A stretch of 64,000 nt of DNA from Stakelama sediminis (GTDB lineage Bacteria; Pseudomonadota; Alphaproteobacteria; Sphingomonadales; Sphingomonadaceae), in contig NZ_JACIJI010000001.1 in NCBI RefSeq assembly GCF_014199335.1, positions 186,001 to 250,000 of the forward strand, in the 5' to 3' direction. The notes under the pieces are model-generated. The model was not told the origin of the DNA, made no database searches, and saw only the letters and a program-made list of their open reading frames with translations. The translations under genes and the position numbers were made by a program. The stretch's first letter is position 1. The number at the start of each line of letters is the position of its first letter. Below are positions 18,844 through 29,142 of the stretch, piece by piece.

Positions 18844-20235
18844 ATGACCTATTTTTCCGCGCTGCTGCAGCCCGATCGCGGGCAACCCGCCCACACCATC
18901 CATATCGTCGACAAATCGAGCTTCGACGCCTGGCTGGGCGTGCAGCCCGCACGACACCGCACGGCCATCACGGCACAGCGGATGCGGCCCACCGGCTATG
19001 CCCATGCCATCCTGCCCGGCGATACGGCGGATGACTGGTCGGTGGTCACCGTCGTCGCCGATGTCGAGCAATTTTCGCCATGGTGTCTGGCCAGACTGGC
19101 TGAAACCCTGCCCGAAGGCAGTTATCGCGTGGCGGGCAAGGAACCCGGCCCCGCCATGCTGGGCTGGCTGCTCGGCCAGTATCGCTTCGAACGCTATCAC
19201 AAGGACAAACACGCCGAAGGGCCGCGCGTCCTGCTGACCGGTGAACCGGCGCGGATCGAGGAAACCGTATTGCTGGCCGAGGCGACGGCAAAAGTCCGCG
19301 ACCTCGTCAATACCGGCGCGTCCGACATGGGCCCGGCGACGCTGGAGGCGGAGGCGAAGGCGCTGGCCGAAAAACATGGCGCGCGCGTCATCGTCACCCA
19401 GGGCGAAGCGCTCGAAAAAGACTATCCGATGATTTACGCGGTCGGGAAAGCCGCCGCACCCGAACATGCCCCCCGCCTGATCGAACTCGAATGGGGCACA
19501 GAGAATCACCCCCGCCTCGCACTGGTCGGCAAGGGGGTATGCTTCGATTCGGGCGGGCTGGACATCAAGCCCGCGGCCGGAATGCGGCTGATGAAAAAGG
19601 ATATGGGTGGCTCCGCACACGCGCTCGCGCTCGCCGGGCTGGTGATGGCGGCGAAGCTGCCGGTGCGCCTTCATCTGCTGATCCCTGCGGTTGAAAACGC
19701 CATTGCTGGTAACGCCTTCCGTCCCGGCGATGTGCTGCAAACCCGCAAGGGGCTGACAGTCGAAAACACCAATACCGATGCCGAGGGGCGCCTGATCCTG
19801 GGCGATGCGCTGACCAAGGCGGGCGAGAGCGAACCGGACCTGATCCTCGACTTCGCGACCCTGACCGGCGCGGCGCGCGTGGCGCTCGGCCCTGATCTGC
19901 CCGCGACGTTCAGCGATGACGAAGAGGTGATGGCGGCGCTGCTGAAGGCGGGGGAAGACGAAACCGACCCGCTATGGCAACTCCCCTTGTGGGACGGCTA
20001 TGACGAAATGCTGAAATCCGAAATCGCCGATCTGGTCAACGCACCCGATGGCGGCTTTGCCGGGTCGATCACCGCCGCGCTGTTCCTGCGCCGTTTCGTA
20101 CCGGAAAACACGCCCTGGGCGCATTTCGACGTCTTCGCCTGGCGCCCCGCCGCCAAGCCCGGTCGCCCCAAAGGCGGCGAGGCGCTCGGCCTGCGCGCCG
20201 CGTGGAAAATGCTGAAACAACGCTACGACAGCTAA
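18844..20235 (+). CDS. leucyl aminopeptidase family (M17) protein
   Basis: A 463-residue cytosolic metallopeptidase. The signature NTDAEGRL is intact (about residues 311-318), as are the metal and catalytic motifs VGKGVCFDSGGLDIKP and MKKDMGGSAHAL. The N-terminal domain is shorter and more divergent than in PepA, closer to the PepB-like group. The enzyme removes N-terminal residues in peptide turnover. It starts 70 bases after the serine hydrolase gene, downstream of a strong palindrome. Confidence 0.92.
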   Translation: MTYFSALLQPDRGQPAHTIHIVDKSSFDAWLGVQPARHRTAITAQRMRPTGYAHAILPGDTADDWSVVTVVADVEQFSPWCLARLAETLPEGSYRVAGKEPGPAMLGWLLGQYRFERYHKDKHAEGPRVLLTGEPARIEETVLLAEATAKVRDLVNTGASDMGPATLEAEAKALAEKHGARVIVTQGEALEKDYPMIYAVGKAAAPEHAPRLIELEWGTENHPRLALVGKGVCFDSGGLDIKPAAGMRLMKKDMGGSAHALALAGLVMAAKLPVRLHLLIPAVENAIAGNAFRPGDVLQTRKGLTVENTNTDAEGRLILGDALTKAGESEPDLILDFATLTGAARVALGPDLPATFSDDEEVMAALLKAGEDETDPLWQLPLWDGYDEMLKSEIADLVNAPDGGFAGSITAALFLRRFVPENTPWAHFDVFAWRPAAKPGRPKGGEALGLRAAWKMLKQRYDS

Positions 20236-20241
20236 CCGCTT

Positions 20242-20324
20242 CGTCACTGCGAGTAGCGTCAGCGACGCGGCAGGCCAGCCATAAGGTCGGACGCGATGGA
20301 TTGCTTCCTCCGCCGCAAGGACGG
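20242..20324. repeat. dispersed intergenic repeat, TGCGAG/CAATCCAG family (copy 2)
   Basis: Begins CGTCACTGCGAGTAGCGTCAG, continues GCGACGCGGCAG and ends with GGATTGCTTCCTCCGCCGCAAGGACGG. It shares the order and spacing of blocks with copies at 1056-1134 and 47673-47766. It fills the gap between the convergent aminopeptidase and tpiA genes. Confidence 0.75.
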
Positions 20325-20345
20325 TCAACAACCCTGATGCGTGGT

Positions 20346-21095
20346 TTATGACAGCGCTGCCGCCGCCTGAATGATGGGAATGAATTTTTCCGCGGTCAGG
20401 CTCGCGCCGCCGATCAGCCCGCCATCGACATTGTCGACCGCAAGAATGCTCGCCGCGTTCGCGCCGGTCATCGACCCGCCATAGAGGATACGAATGCCCG
20501 CCGCCTCTTCTCCGACCATCCGGCTCAGCTTGGCGCGGGCAATGGCGTGCATCGATTCGATTTCCTCAAGCTTCGGCGTGCGTCCGGTGCCGATAGCCCA
20601 GCGCGGTTCATAGGCCAGCGTGAACCAGCTTGCCGCCGCCGCATCGGGCACCGACTTTTCGATCTGCGCCTGCACCACGCGTTCGGCACGACCTGCATCG
20701 CGCTCGGCTTCCGTTTCGCCGACGCACAGGATAACGTTCAGTCCGGCCGCACGCGCCGCCGCCGCCTTCGCCCAGGCGTCATGGCTCGTCTCATTCTGAT
20801 CGGCCCGACGTTCGGAATGGCCGACGATCGTCAGACTGGCCCCCGCTTCCTTTACCATCTGTGCGGACAGACAGCCGGTATGCGCGCCCTTGTCGGCGGC
20901 ATGCACATCTTCGGCGCCGATCGGCATCGTTCCCGCCACCCCCGTCGCAGGAGCAATCAGCGTCGCCGGGACGCACAGCGCCACATCCACCATCGGTTTT
21001 TGCGCCGCCGCCTGCGCAATCGCCTCGATTTCAGGCAAATCCGCCTTCAGGCCGTGCATTTTCCAGTTGCCGACCACCATTTTGCGTCGCGTCAT
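20346..21095 (-). CDS. tpiA: triose-phosphate isomerase
   Basis: A 249-residue TIM-barrel enzyme interconverting dihydroxyacetone phosphate and glyceraldehyde 3-phosphate. It has NWKMHG at the N-terminus, IVGHSERR with the electrophilic His, and the signature AYEPRWAIGTG. AYEPVWAIGTG is usual, so Val is replaced by Arg next to the catalytic Glu; the Glu itself is present. The phosphate-binding GGSM and DGGLIGGASL are present. It is divergent from ppiD across 157 bp. Confidence 0.97.
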   Translation of the reverse strand: MTRRKMVVGNWKMHGLKADLPEIEAIAQAAAQKPMVDVALCVPATLIAPATGVAGTMPIGAEDVHAADKGAHTGCLSAQMVKEAGASLTIVGHSERRADQNETSHDAWAKAAAARAAGLNVILCVGETEAERDAGRAERVVQAQIEKSVPDAAAASWFTLAYEPRWAIGTGRTPKLEEIESMHAIARAKLSRMVGEEAAGIRILYGGSMTGANAASILAVDNVDGGLIGGASLTAEKFIPIIQAAAALS

Positions 21096-21252
21096 TCGCC
21101 TGTTCCCCTGTTACCTGCATCCCATCTAGCAACGCACGAACACCGCACAAGCCCGAAGCCATCGCTGCCAGGGATGCGCCAAGGATGCGGTTGCCGTTTC
21201 CCGGCACAGGCCCTAAAGCGTCGCAAACTGTTATCAGGACCAAAGGCCCTTC

Positions 21253-23202
21253 ATGCTCAGCTTGCTTCGCCGTCTGACGAAATCGCGGATCGGCGTCATC
21301 GTCACCCTGATCGTTCTGGTCATCATCGCACTCGCCTTCGCGCTTGCCGATGTGAACACCACCAATATTTCCGGCGGCGGCCCCAGCGGCAATACCGTGG
21401 CCACTATCGGAAAAACCTCGATCAGCGATACGGCCCTGCAATCGCGCCTGCAGGTCGCGGTGCAGAACGCCCGGCAGCAGCAGCCGGACCTGAACATGAC
21501 GCAGTTCGTGCAACAGGGTGGAATGGACCAGACGCTGACCGACATGATCCAGCGCGATGCGCTCGATCAGTTCGCGCATAAATCCGGCATGGTGGTGTCG
21601 AAACAGGTGATTGACGGCCAGATCGCCGACCTGCCGGTCTTTCAGGGGCTTGACGGCAAGTTCAGCCAGGAAAAATTCAATCAGGTACTGGCCGCCCAGA
21701 ATCTGACGGTCGCGCAATTGCGTGACGAAGTGCGCCGTTCGACGCTGGCCCAGCGACTGATCGGGCCGACGCTGCTCGCCAGCCATTTCCCGAAATCGCT
21801 GGCGCTGCCCTATGCTTCGCTGATGCTTGAAAAGCGGCATGGGACGATCGGCTTCATTCCGACCGCGACGATGAAGCAGCCGGCGAAGCCCGACGACAAG
21901 CAACTGGCGGCCTATTACAAAAAGAACATCGCCAAATACACGATCCCCGAACGCCGCGTGATCCGCTATGCAATGATTACGCCCGCTCAGGTCGCCGATG
22001 CCGCCAAGCCCAGTCAGGCCGAAATTGCGCAGGCGTACAAGGCTGCCGGCAGCAAATATCAGGCGCATCAGAAACGTTCTGCTGAAATGGTGATCGTCAG
22101 CGACAAGGGCACGGCGCAGAAAATCGCCGCTGCGGTAAAGGGCGGACAGTCGGTCAAGGCTGCGGCCAGTGCCGCCGGGCTGGATGCGACCACGCTTGAT
22201 TCGCTCAATCAGCAGGACATGACGGATCAGTCCAACGCCGATTTCGCCAAGGCTGTTTTCGCCGCGAAAAAGGGCGATGCGGTCGGGCCGGTTCAGGCAA
22301 CGCTCGGCTGGTATATCGGTCGCGTCACCGCCGTCACCGATGTGCCCGGCAAGACGCTGGCAGAGGCCACGCCGGAGATTGCAAAAGATCTGACGCAGCA
22401 GAAGGAACAGACGCTGCTCGGCGATATGCAGGACAAGCTGGACGACGGCATCACCAACGGCTCGACTTTCGCCCAGCTCGTGCAGGACAACAAGCTGGAC
22501 GGCAAGCAGACGCCTGCCGTGCTGCCCAGCGGGGTCGATCTCGAACATCCTGAGCAGAAACCCGATCCCGCGCTTCAGCCGGTCATTCAGGCCGGATTTC
22601 AGTTCCAGCAGGGCGACCAGCCGCAATTCGTGCAACTGGGTCAGGACGGCAGCTTCGCACTGGTCGCGCTCGGCAAGATCGTTCCGGCAGCACCACGCCC
22701 CCTCACCGCGATCCACGATCAGGTGGAGCAGGACTATCTCGCCGACAAGGCGAATGAGGAGGCCCATGCAATCGCCACCAAGGTCGTGAATGCGGTCAAC
22801 AAGGGCACGCCACTGATCAAGGCGATTGCCGATACCGGTGTGCGGACCGAACGCCCGCAGAATATCGACCTGTCGCGTCAGCAGCTTACCCAGATGGGCA
22901 ACCGCATTCCGCCGCCGCTGGCGCTGCTGTTCAGCATGACCGAGAAAAAGGCGAAACTGCTCGCCGCGCCGAACAATGCGGGCTGGGCAATCGTCTATCT
23001 CGACAAGATCGACCGTGGCGATGCGTCGAAGGATCCCGACATGGTCCAGAAGACGCAAAAGGGTCTAAGCAGCGTGCTGGGATCGGAATATGCCGAGGAA
23101 TTCACCAATGCCGTCAGCGATGAGGTCGGCGTCAAGCGCAATGCCGCGGCAATTGCCAGTCTGAAGGCGCAACTGACCGGCACCGCCGCACCGGCCCAGT
23201 GA
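21253..23202 (+). CDS. ppiD: peptidyl-prolyl isomerase/SurA-N domain foldase, PpiD-like
   Basis: A 649-residue protein with one N-terminal membrane helix (about residues 12-35, IGVIVTLIVLVIIALAFALA) and a long periplasmic part. A SurA_N-like helical region (residues 45-170) precedes a parvulin-like rotamase domain (about 270-380) and a C-terminal helical region. PpiD-type proteins assist folding of proteins emerging from the Sec translocon. Its stop codon overlaps the trpE start by 4 bases. The tpiA-ppiD-trpE order is conserved in alphaproteobacteria. Confidence 0.92.
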   Translation: MLSLLRRLTKSRIGVIVTLIVLVIIALAFALADVNTTNISGGGPSGNTVATIGKTSISDTALQSRLQVAVQNARQQQPDLNMTQFVQQGGMDQTLTDMIQRDALDQFAHKSGMVVSKQVIDGQIADLPVFQGLDGKFSQEKFNQVLAAQNLTVAQLRDEVRRSTLAQRLIGPTLLASHFPKSLALPYASLMLEKRHGTIGFIPTATMKQPAKPDDKQLAAYYKKNIAKYTIPERRVIRYAMITPAQVADAAKPSQAEIAQAYKAAGSKYQAHQKRSAEMVIVSDKGTAQKIAAAVKGGQSVKAAASAAGLDATTLDSLNQQDMTDQSNADFAKAVFAAKKGDAVGPVQATLGWYIGRVTAVTDVPGKTLAEATPEIAKDLTQQKEQTLLGDMQDKLDDGITNGSTFAQLVQDNKLDGKQTPAVLPSGVDLEHPEQKPDPALQPVIQAGFQFQQGDQPQFVQLGQDGSFALVALGKIVPAAPRPLTAIHDQVEQDYLADKANEEAHAIATKVVNAVNKGTPLIKAIADTGVRTERPQNIDLSRQQLTQMGNRIPPPLALLFSMTEKKAKLLAAPNNAGWAIVYLDKIDRGDASKDPDMVQKTQKGLSSVLGSEYAEEFTNAVSDEVGVKRNAAAIASLKAQLTGTAAPAQ

Positions 23203-24707
23203 CGCTGCACGGCGAAGCGCAGGCACGGACAGCGCTGACGGCGGGAAAGCCCGCGCTCGTCTGGCGCAAGCAGGTTGCCGATACCGATACGCCGGTTGCT
23301 GCCGCGCTGAAGCTGATCGAGCCGGGGCGCGGAGACTTCCTGCTCGAATCGGTGGAGGGCGGATCGGTACGCGGTCGCTACAGCCTGCTCGGCCTGGCCC
23401 CCGACCTGATGTTTCGCGCCACCGGGCAGCGTGCGGAGATCAACCGCCACTGGGCAAGCGACCGCGACGCCTTCACGCCGGAAGCGAAGCCGTCGCTGGA
23501 GGCCCTGCGCGATCTGGTCGCCGCCTGCCGCATGGATGTGCCGGAGGCATTGCCCCGCGCGCTTGCCTGTCTGGTCGGCTATTTCGGCTACGAAACGGTG
23601 GGTCTGGTCGAAAAACTTCCCGCGCCTGCCCACGATCCGCTTGGCCTTCCCGACATGCTGTTCGTGCGGCCGACGGTGCTGCTGGTTTTCGACCGGCTGG
23701 CCGATGCGCTGTTTCTGGTAGCCCCCGTCTGGCCGGAGGGCAGCGCAGACGCCGACACCGCAATCGCCGATGCGCGCGACAGGATCGACGAAGCTGCGGC
23801 GAAACTCGCCAACGCCGCGCTGCCCGACAGCCCGCGCATGGACGCGACCGACATCGCGCTGGAGCCGGTGCTGCCGCCCGGACGCTATGCGGAGATGGTG
23901 ACGCGCGCGAAGACATATATCGAGGCGGGCGATATCTTTCAGGTCGTGTTGTCGCAGCGCTTCACCGCGCCCTTTCCCCTCCCGCCGTTCGAACTCTATC
24001 GCGCGTTGCGCCGGATCAATCCGTCGCCGTTCCTTTATCATCTCAACCTGCCGGGCTTTTCGGTTACCGGTTCCAGCCCGGAGATTCTGGTCCGCGCGCG
24101 CGATGGAGAGGTTACGATCCGCCCCATCGCGGGCACCCGCCCGCGGGGCCGCACCGCCGCCGAAGACAGCGCCAATCGCGACTCGCTGCTCGCCGATCCG
24201 AAGGAGCGCGCGGAACATCTGATGCTGCTCGATCTCGGCCGCAACGATGTCGGCCGCGTCGCACAGGCGGGCAGCGTGCATGTCACCGACAGCTATATGG
24301 TCGAATATTACAGCCATGTGATGCACATTGTTTCCAACGTGGTCGGCACCCTGCGCGACGATCGCGACGGGCTGGACGCATTGTTCGCAGGCTTTCCCGC
24401 CGGCACGGTCAGCGGCGCGCCAAAGGTTCGCGCCTGCCAGATCATCGCTGAACTGGAACACGACAAGCGCGGTCCCTATGCGGGCGGCGTCGGCTATTTT
24501 TCCCCCGACGGATCGATGGATTCCTGCATCGTCCTGCGCACCGGCATCGTCAAAGACGGCACGCTGCATGTGCAGGCGGGCGCAGGCATCGTCGCCGACA
24601 GCAACCCCATTTATGAACAGCGCGAGTGCGAGGCCAAAGCAGGCGCGCTGCTCGCCGCCGCCCGCGAAGCGATCGCCCAGGCTTCAGAACCGGGTTTCGG
24701 TCAGTAG
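23199..24707 (+). CDS. trpE: anthranilate synthase component I
   Basis: A 502-residue chorismate-utilising enzyme producing anthranilate with ammonia supplied by TrpG. The GTG start lies in a GTGA overlap with ppiD, implying coupling. Visible motifs include LLESVEGG and GRYSLLG in the Trp-binding N-terminal region, PFLYHLNLPG, RPIAGTRPRG, LMLLDLGRNDVGRV, PAGTVSGAPK and YAGGVGYF. No Trp leader peptide or attenuator can precede it because of the overlap. trpG lies 684 bases further on, separated by an opposing gene. Confidence 0.97.
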   Translation: MTLHGEAQARTALTAGKPALVWRKQVADTDTPVAAALKLIEPGRGDFLLESVEGGSVRGRYSLLGLAPDLMFRATGQRAEINRHWASDRDAFTPEAKPSLEALRDLVAACRMDVPEALPRALACLVGYFGYETVGLVEKLPAPAHDPLGLPDMLFVRPTVLLVFDRLADALFLVAPVWPEGSADADTAIADARDRIDEAAAKLANAALPDSPRMDATDIALEPVLPPGRYAEMVTRAKTYIEAGDIFQVVLSQRFTAPFPLPPFELYRALRRINPSPFLYHLNLPGFSVTGSSPEILVRARDGEVTIRPIAGTRPRGRTAAEDSANRDSLLADPKERAEHLMLLDLGRNDVGRVAQAGSVHVTDSYMVEYYSHVMHIVSNVVGTLRDDRDGLDALFAGFPAGTVSGAPKVRACQIIAELEHDKRGPYAGGVGYFSPDGSMDSCIVLRTGIVKDGTLHVQAGAGIVADSNPIYEQRECEAKAGALLAAAREAIAQASEPGFGQ

Positions 24708-24717
24708 CCCAGCATCT

Positions 24718-24750
24718 CGTCACGGTGGGGAGCGCAGCGACGCGGTAGTC
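24718..24750. repeat. dispersed intergenic repeat, TGCGAG/CAATCCAG family (partial copy 3)
   Basis: A short remnant, CGTCACGGTGGGGAGCGCAGCGACGCGGTAGTC, matches the 5' blocks of the copies at 20242 and 47673. The second half is missing or unrecognisable. Confidence 0.5.
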
Positions 24751-24812
24751 AAACCCGTGTCTCACCCGCGCGATGATATGCTCACTCCCGCATCATCCCG
24801 CCTGAATCGGCC

Positions 24813-25268
24813 TTAATTCGGAATATCGGACTCTTCCTGCTGCTTGGCGCGTTGTTCGGCGCGCCATTGGCGCAGCATCTGGGCGGTACATCCCGTTTGT
24901 CCCCCGGTGCCCACCGGCGAACAGCTATCAGGCAGGCCGATCTTGGCCTGATCCTCCAGCACCTCGACCTTGCGACCCCATGCCGAATGGGCGACGTCGT
25001 TGGGCAACTGCCGGAACCGCTTGGGAATGCGATAGGGCGATTCGTCTGCCTTGGAGCACACCACGATCTCGTCACCCTGCGCCTTGGGACATTTATCACT
25101 GCCATAAAGGATGACCGAACGCACCTTTTTGGGCGGATTATCCTGCGATGCAGCAGTGGTGTGAACCTCCGTCTGCCCCTGGGTCGTGGTGGTGTTGTCC
25201 TGCGCCAATGCCGGAGAAGCCGCCAGCGCCGCGCCGCACATCACCAATGTCCAGAACCGGGTCGTCAT
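24813..25268 (-). CDS. small secreted protein of unknown function
   Basis: A 151-residue protein with a clear signal peptide ([24 protein letters not shown], cleavage expected after ALA). The mature part begins Thr/Gln-rich, then has a compact region with [21 protein letters not shown] and a second Cys pair later (DSCSPV, TGCTAQ), so disulfides are possible. The C-terminus is charged. The ATG at 25268 follows GAAGGA. It faces the trp genes, sitting between trpE and trpG on the opposite strand. I do not recognise the family; it looks like a conserved lineage-specific periplasmic protein. Confidence 0.75.
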   Translation of the reverse strand: MTTRFWTLVMCGAALAASPALAQDNTTTTQGQTEVHTTAASQDNPPKKVRSVILYGSDKCPKAQGDEIVVCSKADESPYRIPKRFRQLPNDVAHSAWGRKVEVLEDQAKIGLPDSCSPVGTGGQTGCTAQMLRQWRAEQRAKQQEESDIPN

Positions 25269-25390
25269 CGTATTCAATCCTTCTTCTTTCGGCGGTTCAT
25301 TATGACGAACCGGTGTTTCCGGCAATTTTCACATCAACGCCCGGACACGCGCACGGTTGCGCTGGATTACGGCGGCGTTATGGCAGACTC

Positions 25391-25975
25391 ATGATCCTCG
25401 TCATCGACAATTATGACAGCTTCACCTGGAACCTGGTCCATTATCTGATGGAACTGGGGGTAGAAGTGCGAGTGGAACGTAACGACGCGCTGAGCGCGAC
25501 AGACGCTATGGCCAGCGGTGCCGAGGCGTTTCTGATCTCACCCGGACCCTGCACACCCAACGAAGCCGGTATCTCGCTCGATCTGGTCGCGGCCTGCGCG
25601 GATCAGGCAAAGCCGTTGCTGGGCGTCTGTCTGGGGCATCAGTCAATCGGCCAGTATTTCGGCGGGCGAGTCGTGCGTGGCGGGCTGATGCACGGCAAAA
25701 CCTGCCCGGTGGAACATGACGGCACCGGCCTGTTCACCGGCCTGCCCTCCCCTTTTACCGCGACGCGCTATCACTCGCTGATCGTCGAAGACATACCACA
25801 AACACTGCTGGTCAACGCCACGGCAGAGGATGGTTCGGTCATGGGCTTCCGCCATGCCACGCTGCCGATCCATGGGGTGCAATTCCATCCCGAAAGCATC
25901 GCCACCGAACATGGCCACGCCATGCTCGCCAATTTCCTGAAGATCGCCGGCATCGCGGTGCAGGAATTGGCGTGA
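25391..25975 (+). CDS. trpG: anthranilate synthase component II (glutamine amidotransferase)
   Basis: A 194-residue class I glutamine amidotransferase. Motifs: [25 protein letters not shown], the catalytic cysteine in GVCLGHQ (about residue 80), and the His-Glu pair in VQFHPESI. It supplies ammonia to TrpE and probably also to p-aminobenzoate synthase in organisms with a single such subunit. The GTGA overlap with trpD indicates coupled translation. No obvious Shine-Dalgarno precedes the ATG. Confidence 0.97.
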   Translation: MILVIDNYDSFTWNLVHYLMELGVEVRVERNDALSATDAMASGAEAFLISPGPCTPNEAGISLDLVAACADQAKPLLGVCLGHQSIGQYFGGRVVRGGLMHGKTCPVEHDGTGLFTGLPSPFTATRYHSLIVEDIPQTLLVNATAEDGSVMGFRHATLPIHGVQFHPESIATEHGHAMLANFLKIAGIAVQELA

Positions 25976-26967
25976 CGACGCTGGCGCTGCTCCCCGATCC
26001 GGCAAGCCCGCTTGCGCACGAAAGCGCGGCCGAAGCCTTTGCCGCAATCCTCGACGGCACCGCTCCGGATGCGGAGATCGAGCTGTTCCTCACCCGGCTT
26101 TCCGAACGCGGCGAAACCAGCATCGAAATTGCCGAAGCGGCGCGGGCGCTGCGCGAGCGCATGGTGCCGGTCAATGCCCCGCCGGGCGCCATCGACGTCT
26201 GCGGCACCGGCGGCGATGGGCAGCATACGCTCAACGTCTCGACCGCGGTGTCGCTGGTTGTGGCAGCGTGCGGAGTGCCGGTCGCGAAGCACGGCAATCG
26301 CGCGGCCTCCAGCAAGGCAGGCGCTGCCGATACGCTGGAAGCACTCGGCCTCGACCTCACCCGTGCAGCCGCTGCGGCGGAGCAGACACTGGCCGAATGC
26401 GGCATCGCCTTTCTGTTCGCGGTCAACCATCACCCGGCGCTGGGACGGATCGCCCCCATCCGCCGCCGGATCGGACGACGCACCATTTTCAACCTGATGG
26501 GGCCGCTCGCCAATCCGGCGCGGGTGGAACGTCAGTTGATCGGCATAGCGCGACCGGACTATGCACCGGTCTATGCCGACGCACTCGCCGCGCTGGGATG
26601 CGAAGCGGCGGCCGTGGTCGCGGGCGAGGAAGGGCTGGACGAACTGTCCTGCGCCGGACCCAGCATTGCGGTGTCGGTCGGCAATGTCCGCCTGCCGGAG
26701 CGGATCGCGCCGGAGGATGCCGACCTGCCCCGCCATCCGCTCAGCGCCATTCGCGGCGGCGATCCCGCCTATAATGCCGCCGCGCTGTCCGCTCTGCTGG
26801 CGGGGGAGAACAGCGCCTATCGCGACGCGGTGCTTCTCAATGCCGCCGCCGCGCTGATTGTCGCGGGCAAAACCGATATATTGAACGAAGGTGCGGAGAT
26901 GGCTGCCGAAGCACTCGACAGCGGCGCGACACGGCGCCTGCTCGACCGATGGATTGCACTGATATGA
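25972..26967 (+). CDS. trpD: anthranilate phosphoribosyltransferase
   Basis: A 331-residue enzyme that transfers phosphoribose from PRPP to anthranilate. The PRPP/anthranilate site is visible in [16 protein letters not shown] (about residues 77-92), [15 protein letters not shown] and [15 protein letters not shown] start in a 4-base overlap with trpG; its TGA overlaps the trpC ATG by 4 bases. Confidence 0.97.
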   Translation: MTTLALLPDPASPLAHESAAEAFAAILDGTAPDAEIELFLTRLSERGETSIEIAEAARALRERMVPVNAPPGAIDVCGTGGDGQHTLNVSTAVSLVVAACGVPVAKHGNRAASSKAGAADTLEALGLDLTRAAAAAEQTLAECGIAFLFAVNHHPALGRIAPIRRRIGRRTIFNLMGPLANPARVERQLIGIARPDYAPVYADALAALGCEAAAVVAGEEGLDELSCAGPSIAVSVGNVRLPERIAPEDADLPRHPLSAIRGGDPAYNAAALSALLAGENSAYRDAVLLNAAAALIVAGKTDILNEGAEMAAEALDSGATRRLLDRWIALI

Positions 26968-27752
26968 GCACGATGCTGGACAAAATCCTCGCAACCAAGG
27001 CGGATGAGGTTGCGGTACGCAAGACAGCGATCAGCCATGCCGACCTCAACGCCCGAATCGCGGCACAGACCCCGCCGCGCGGCTTTCGCGCAGCGCTTGA
27101 CGCCAGGGCAGCACAGGGTCGTCACGCGCTCATTGCGGAGGTGAAAAAAGCCAGCCCGTCGAAAGGTCTGATCCGCGCCGATTTCGATCCCCCCGCCCAT
27201 GCCGCCGCTTATGCCAAGGGCGGCGCCGCCTGTCTGTCGGTACTGACCGATGCGCCGTATTTTCAGGGTTCGGAGGACTATCTGATCGCCGCGCGTGCTG
27301 CCTGCACCCTGCCGGTGCTGCGCAAGGATTTCATGATCGACCCCTGGCAGGCGGTCGAGGCCCGCTCGATCGGCGCGGACGCGATCCTGCTGATCGTTGC
27401 TGCGCTGGAGGACACGCAACTGGCGGAGATTGAGACAGCGGCACTAGAACTCGGTATGGATGTGCTGGTCGAGGTGCACGATGCCGATGAACTGGAACGC
27501 GCGCTTCAATTGAAATCGCGCCTCATCGGCGTAAATAATCGCAATCTTAAAGACTTCACGGTAGATTTTCAGCGCACTTATGAACTGATCGGCAGTGCGC
27601 CCGGCGACTGCACTTTCGTTGCTGAAAGCGGCCTGTCGACCCGCGCCGACCTCGATGCGATGGCCGACCATGGCGTGCACTGTTTCCTGATCGGCGAAGC
27701 TCTGATGCGGCAAACCGATGTCGAGGCGGCGACGCGGGAACTGGTGGGATGA
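26964..27752 (+). CDS. trpC: indole-3-glycerol phosphate synthase
   Basis: A 262-residue TIM-barrel enzyme, monofunctional (no TrpF fusion). Conserved [15 protein letters not shown] carries the catalytic Lys, with [39 protein letters not shown] and AESGL also present. The ATG at 26964 lies in an ATGA overlap with trpD; an upstream in-frame start at 26949 is unnecessary. Another ATGA overlap joins it to moaC. Confidence 0.97.
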   Translation: MSTMLDKILATKADEVAVRKTAISHADLNARIAAQTPPRGFRAALDARAAQGRHALIAEVKKASPSKGLIRADFDPPAHAAAYAKGGAACLSVLTDAPYFQGSEDYLIAARAACTLPVLRKDFMIDPWQAVEARSIGADAILLIVAALEDTQLAEIETAALELGMDVLVEVHDADELERALQLKSRLIGVNNRNLKDFTVDFQRTYELIGSAPGDCTFVAESGLSTRADLDAMADHGVHCFLIGEALMRQTDVEAATRELVG

Positions 27753-28216
27753 GCAACCTCACCCATCTCGACGCCGATGGCGCTGCGCATATGGTCGATG
27801 TCGGCGGCAAGGCAGTGACTACCCGCGAGGCCGTTGCAACAGGCCGCATCCGCATGTCAGCAGAGGCCGCGACCGCCATTCGCGAGGGTGCCGTCAAAAA
27901 GGGTGACGTGCTGGCCGTCGCGCGGGTTGCAGGCATCATGGCGGCGAAAAAGACCAGCGAGCTGATCCCGCTTTGCCATCCGCTGCCGCTCTCCCGCATT
28001 GCGATTGAACTGACCGTGGGGAATGACAGCGTAACCGCCACGGCAACCGCAAAGACCGATGGTAAAACCGGCGTAGAAATGGAAGCGCTTACTGCTACTT
28101 CCGTTACATTGCTGACAATTTATGACATGGCGAAGGCGATCGACAAGGCAATGGTCATCGAGGACGTGCGCCTGCTTTCCAAAACCGGGGGCAAGTCAGG
28201 AGACTGGCACGCCTGA
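27749..28216 (+). CDS. moaC: cyclic pyranopterin monophosphate synthase
   Basis: A 155-residue MoaC. Key stretches are [13 protein letters not shown] and [27 protein letters not shown], containing the active-site residues. It acts with MoaA (not in this window) in the first step of molybdopterin synthesis. Translational coupling to trpC by an ATGA overlap ties it to the trp operon, a layout seen across alphaproteobacteria. moeA follows after one intervening gene. Confidence 0.97.
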   Translation: MSNLTHLDADGAAHMVDVGGKAVTTREAVATGRIRMSAEAATAIREGAVKKGDVLAVARVAGIMAAKKTSELIPLCHPLPLSRIAIELTVGNDSVTATATAKTDGKTGVEMEALTATSVTLLTIYDMAKAIDKAMVIEDVRLLSKTGGKSGDWHA

Positions 28217-28326
28217 CCTCATTGTTTACAGCCGATTGGCAAATGGGGTTGCGGTGCGGGGAGTCGCTCTGCTCTTGTAGCGGAAGGACCGGGCGCACGG
28301 CCCGTAAAACAGGGAGAAGGTTGAAC

Positions 28327-29133
28327 ATGCGGTCGCATCTGCTGAAAACCACGATGATTTCCACGGCACTTCTGTCGCTCACCATTGCCACACCCGGCCA
28401 TGCACAACTGGGTGGTCTGCTCAATCAGGTGAAGAACAAGGTGGAGCAGCAGATTCGCAAAGGACAGGATCAGGGCGAAACGACGCAACAGGCCGGGCAT
28501 CACCTGACCATCAATCACGGCTTCGATTTCACCGCCGGCACGCACCCTGTCGTCCGCAGCGATTTCACCACCGCCCCCGTCGGCGCCATGCCCAAAGCAT
28601 GGAAAACCAACGGGTCGGGGCAAATCGTCACCGTTGACGGCGTACCGGGCAAATGGCTCGCGCTGCAACCGTTCGCGACCTACAAGCTCACCACCCCGCC
28701 GCACCTGCCCAGCCATTTCACGGTGGAATTCGACATCATCCCTGCGGCCGACACCGCGCGCGATGTGGGTGAATTCATCTTCGGCTTCGCGAAGGACAAC
28801 AGCGCGCGCCAATATATTTCCGATGCCTATAATGGCGGCGCGATCAACGCCGTGGACGTCGGATTCGACCGGGATACCACGGTCAGCAGCAGCGCCACCG
28901 GCTATCACCATGCCGGTTCCATGGACTGGAGCGGCTATACCAATCAGCCGATGCATGTCTCCATCGACGTCAACGGCACGATGGAAAAAGTCTATATCGA
29001 TCATCAGAAAATCGGCGATTCGCGGATGTTCGGCAATGAACCCGCCCGCTATTTCTTTCTCAGCGCACCCGTGCGGTACGACCATGGCGCAAGCCTGTTG
29101 TTCGGCAATTTTCACATCGACTCGTTTAGCTGA
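28327..29133 (+). CDS. secreted protein of unknown function
   Basis: A 268-residue protein; the ATG follows GGGAGAAGG by 6 bases. Signal peptide: MRSHLLKTTMISTALLSLTIATPGHA. A short Gln/Lys-rich helical region (QVKNKVEQQIRKGQDQG) follows, then a beta-rich domain (about residues 75-268). The regularly spaced aromatics (FDFTAGTHP, FTVEFDIIP, FIFGFAKD, RYFFLSAP) would suit a concanavalin-like sandwich, but that is inference. It sits between moaC and moeA on the same strand, 10 bases before moeA, so it may be co-transcribed without being a molybdopterin gene. Confidence 0.7.
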   Translation: MRSHLLKTTMISTALLSLTIATPGHAQLGGLLNQVKNKVEQQIRKGQDQGETTQQAGHHLTINHGFDFTAGTHPVVRSDFTTAPVGAMPKAWKTNGSGQIVTVDGVPGKWLALQPFATYKLTTPPHLPSHFTVEFDIIPAADTARDVGEFIFGFAKDNSARQYISDAYNGGAINAVDVGFDRDTTVSSSATGYHHAGSMDWSGYTNQPMHVSIDVNGTMEKVYIDHQKIGDSRMFGNEPARYFFLSAPVRYDHGASLLFGNFHIDSFS

Positions 29134-29142
29134 TCCGGCTGT

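Noticed and set aside
21031..23058. 675-codon open frame opposite ppiD
   Set aside because: Antisense shadow of ppiD, with no family features and no start-site support.
23150..23260. Tryptophan attenuator before trpE
   Set aside because: trpE overlaps ppiD by 4 bases, with no leader peptide or terminator structure between them.
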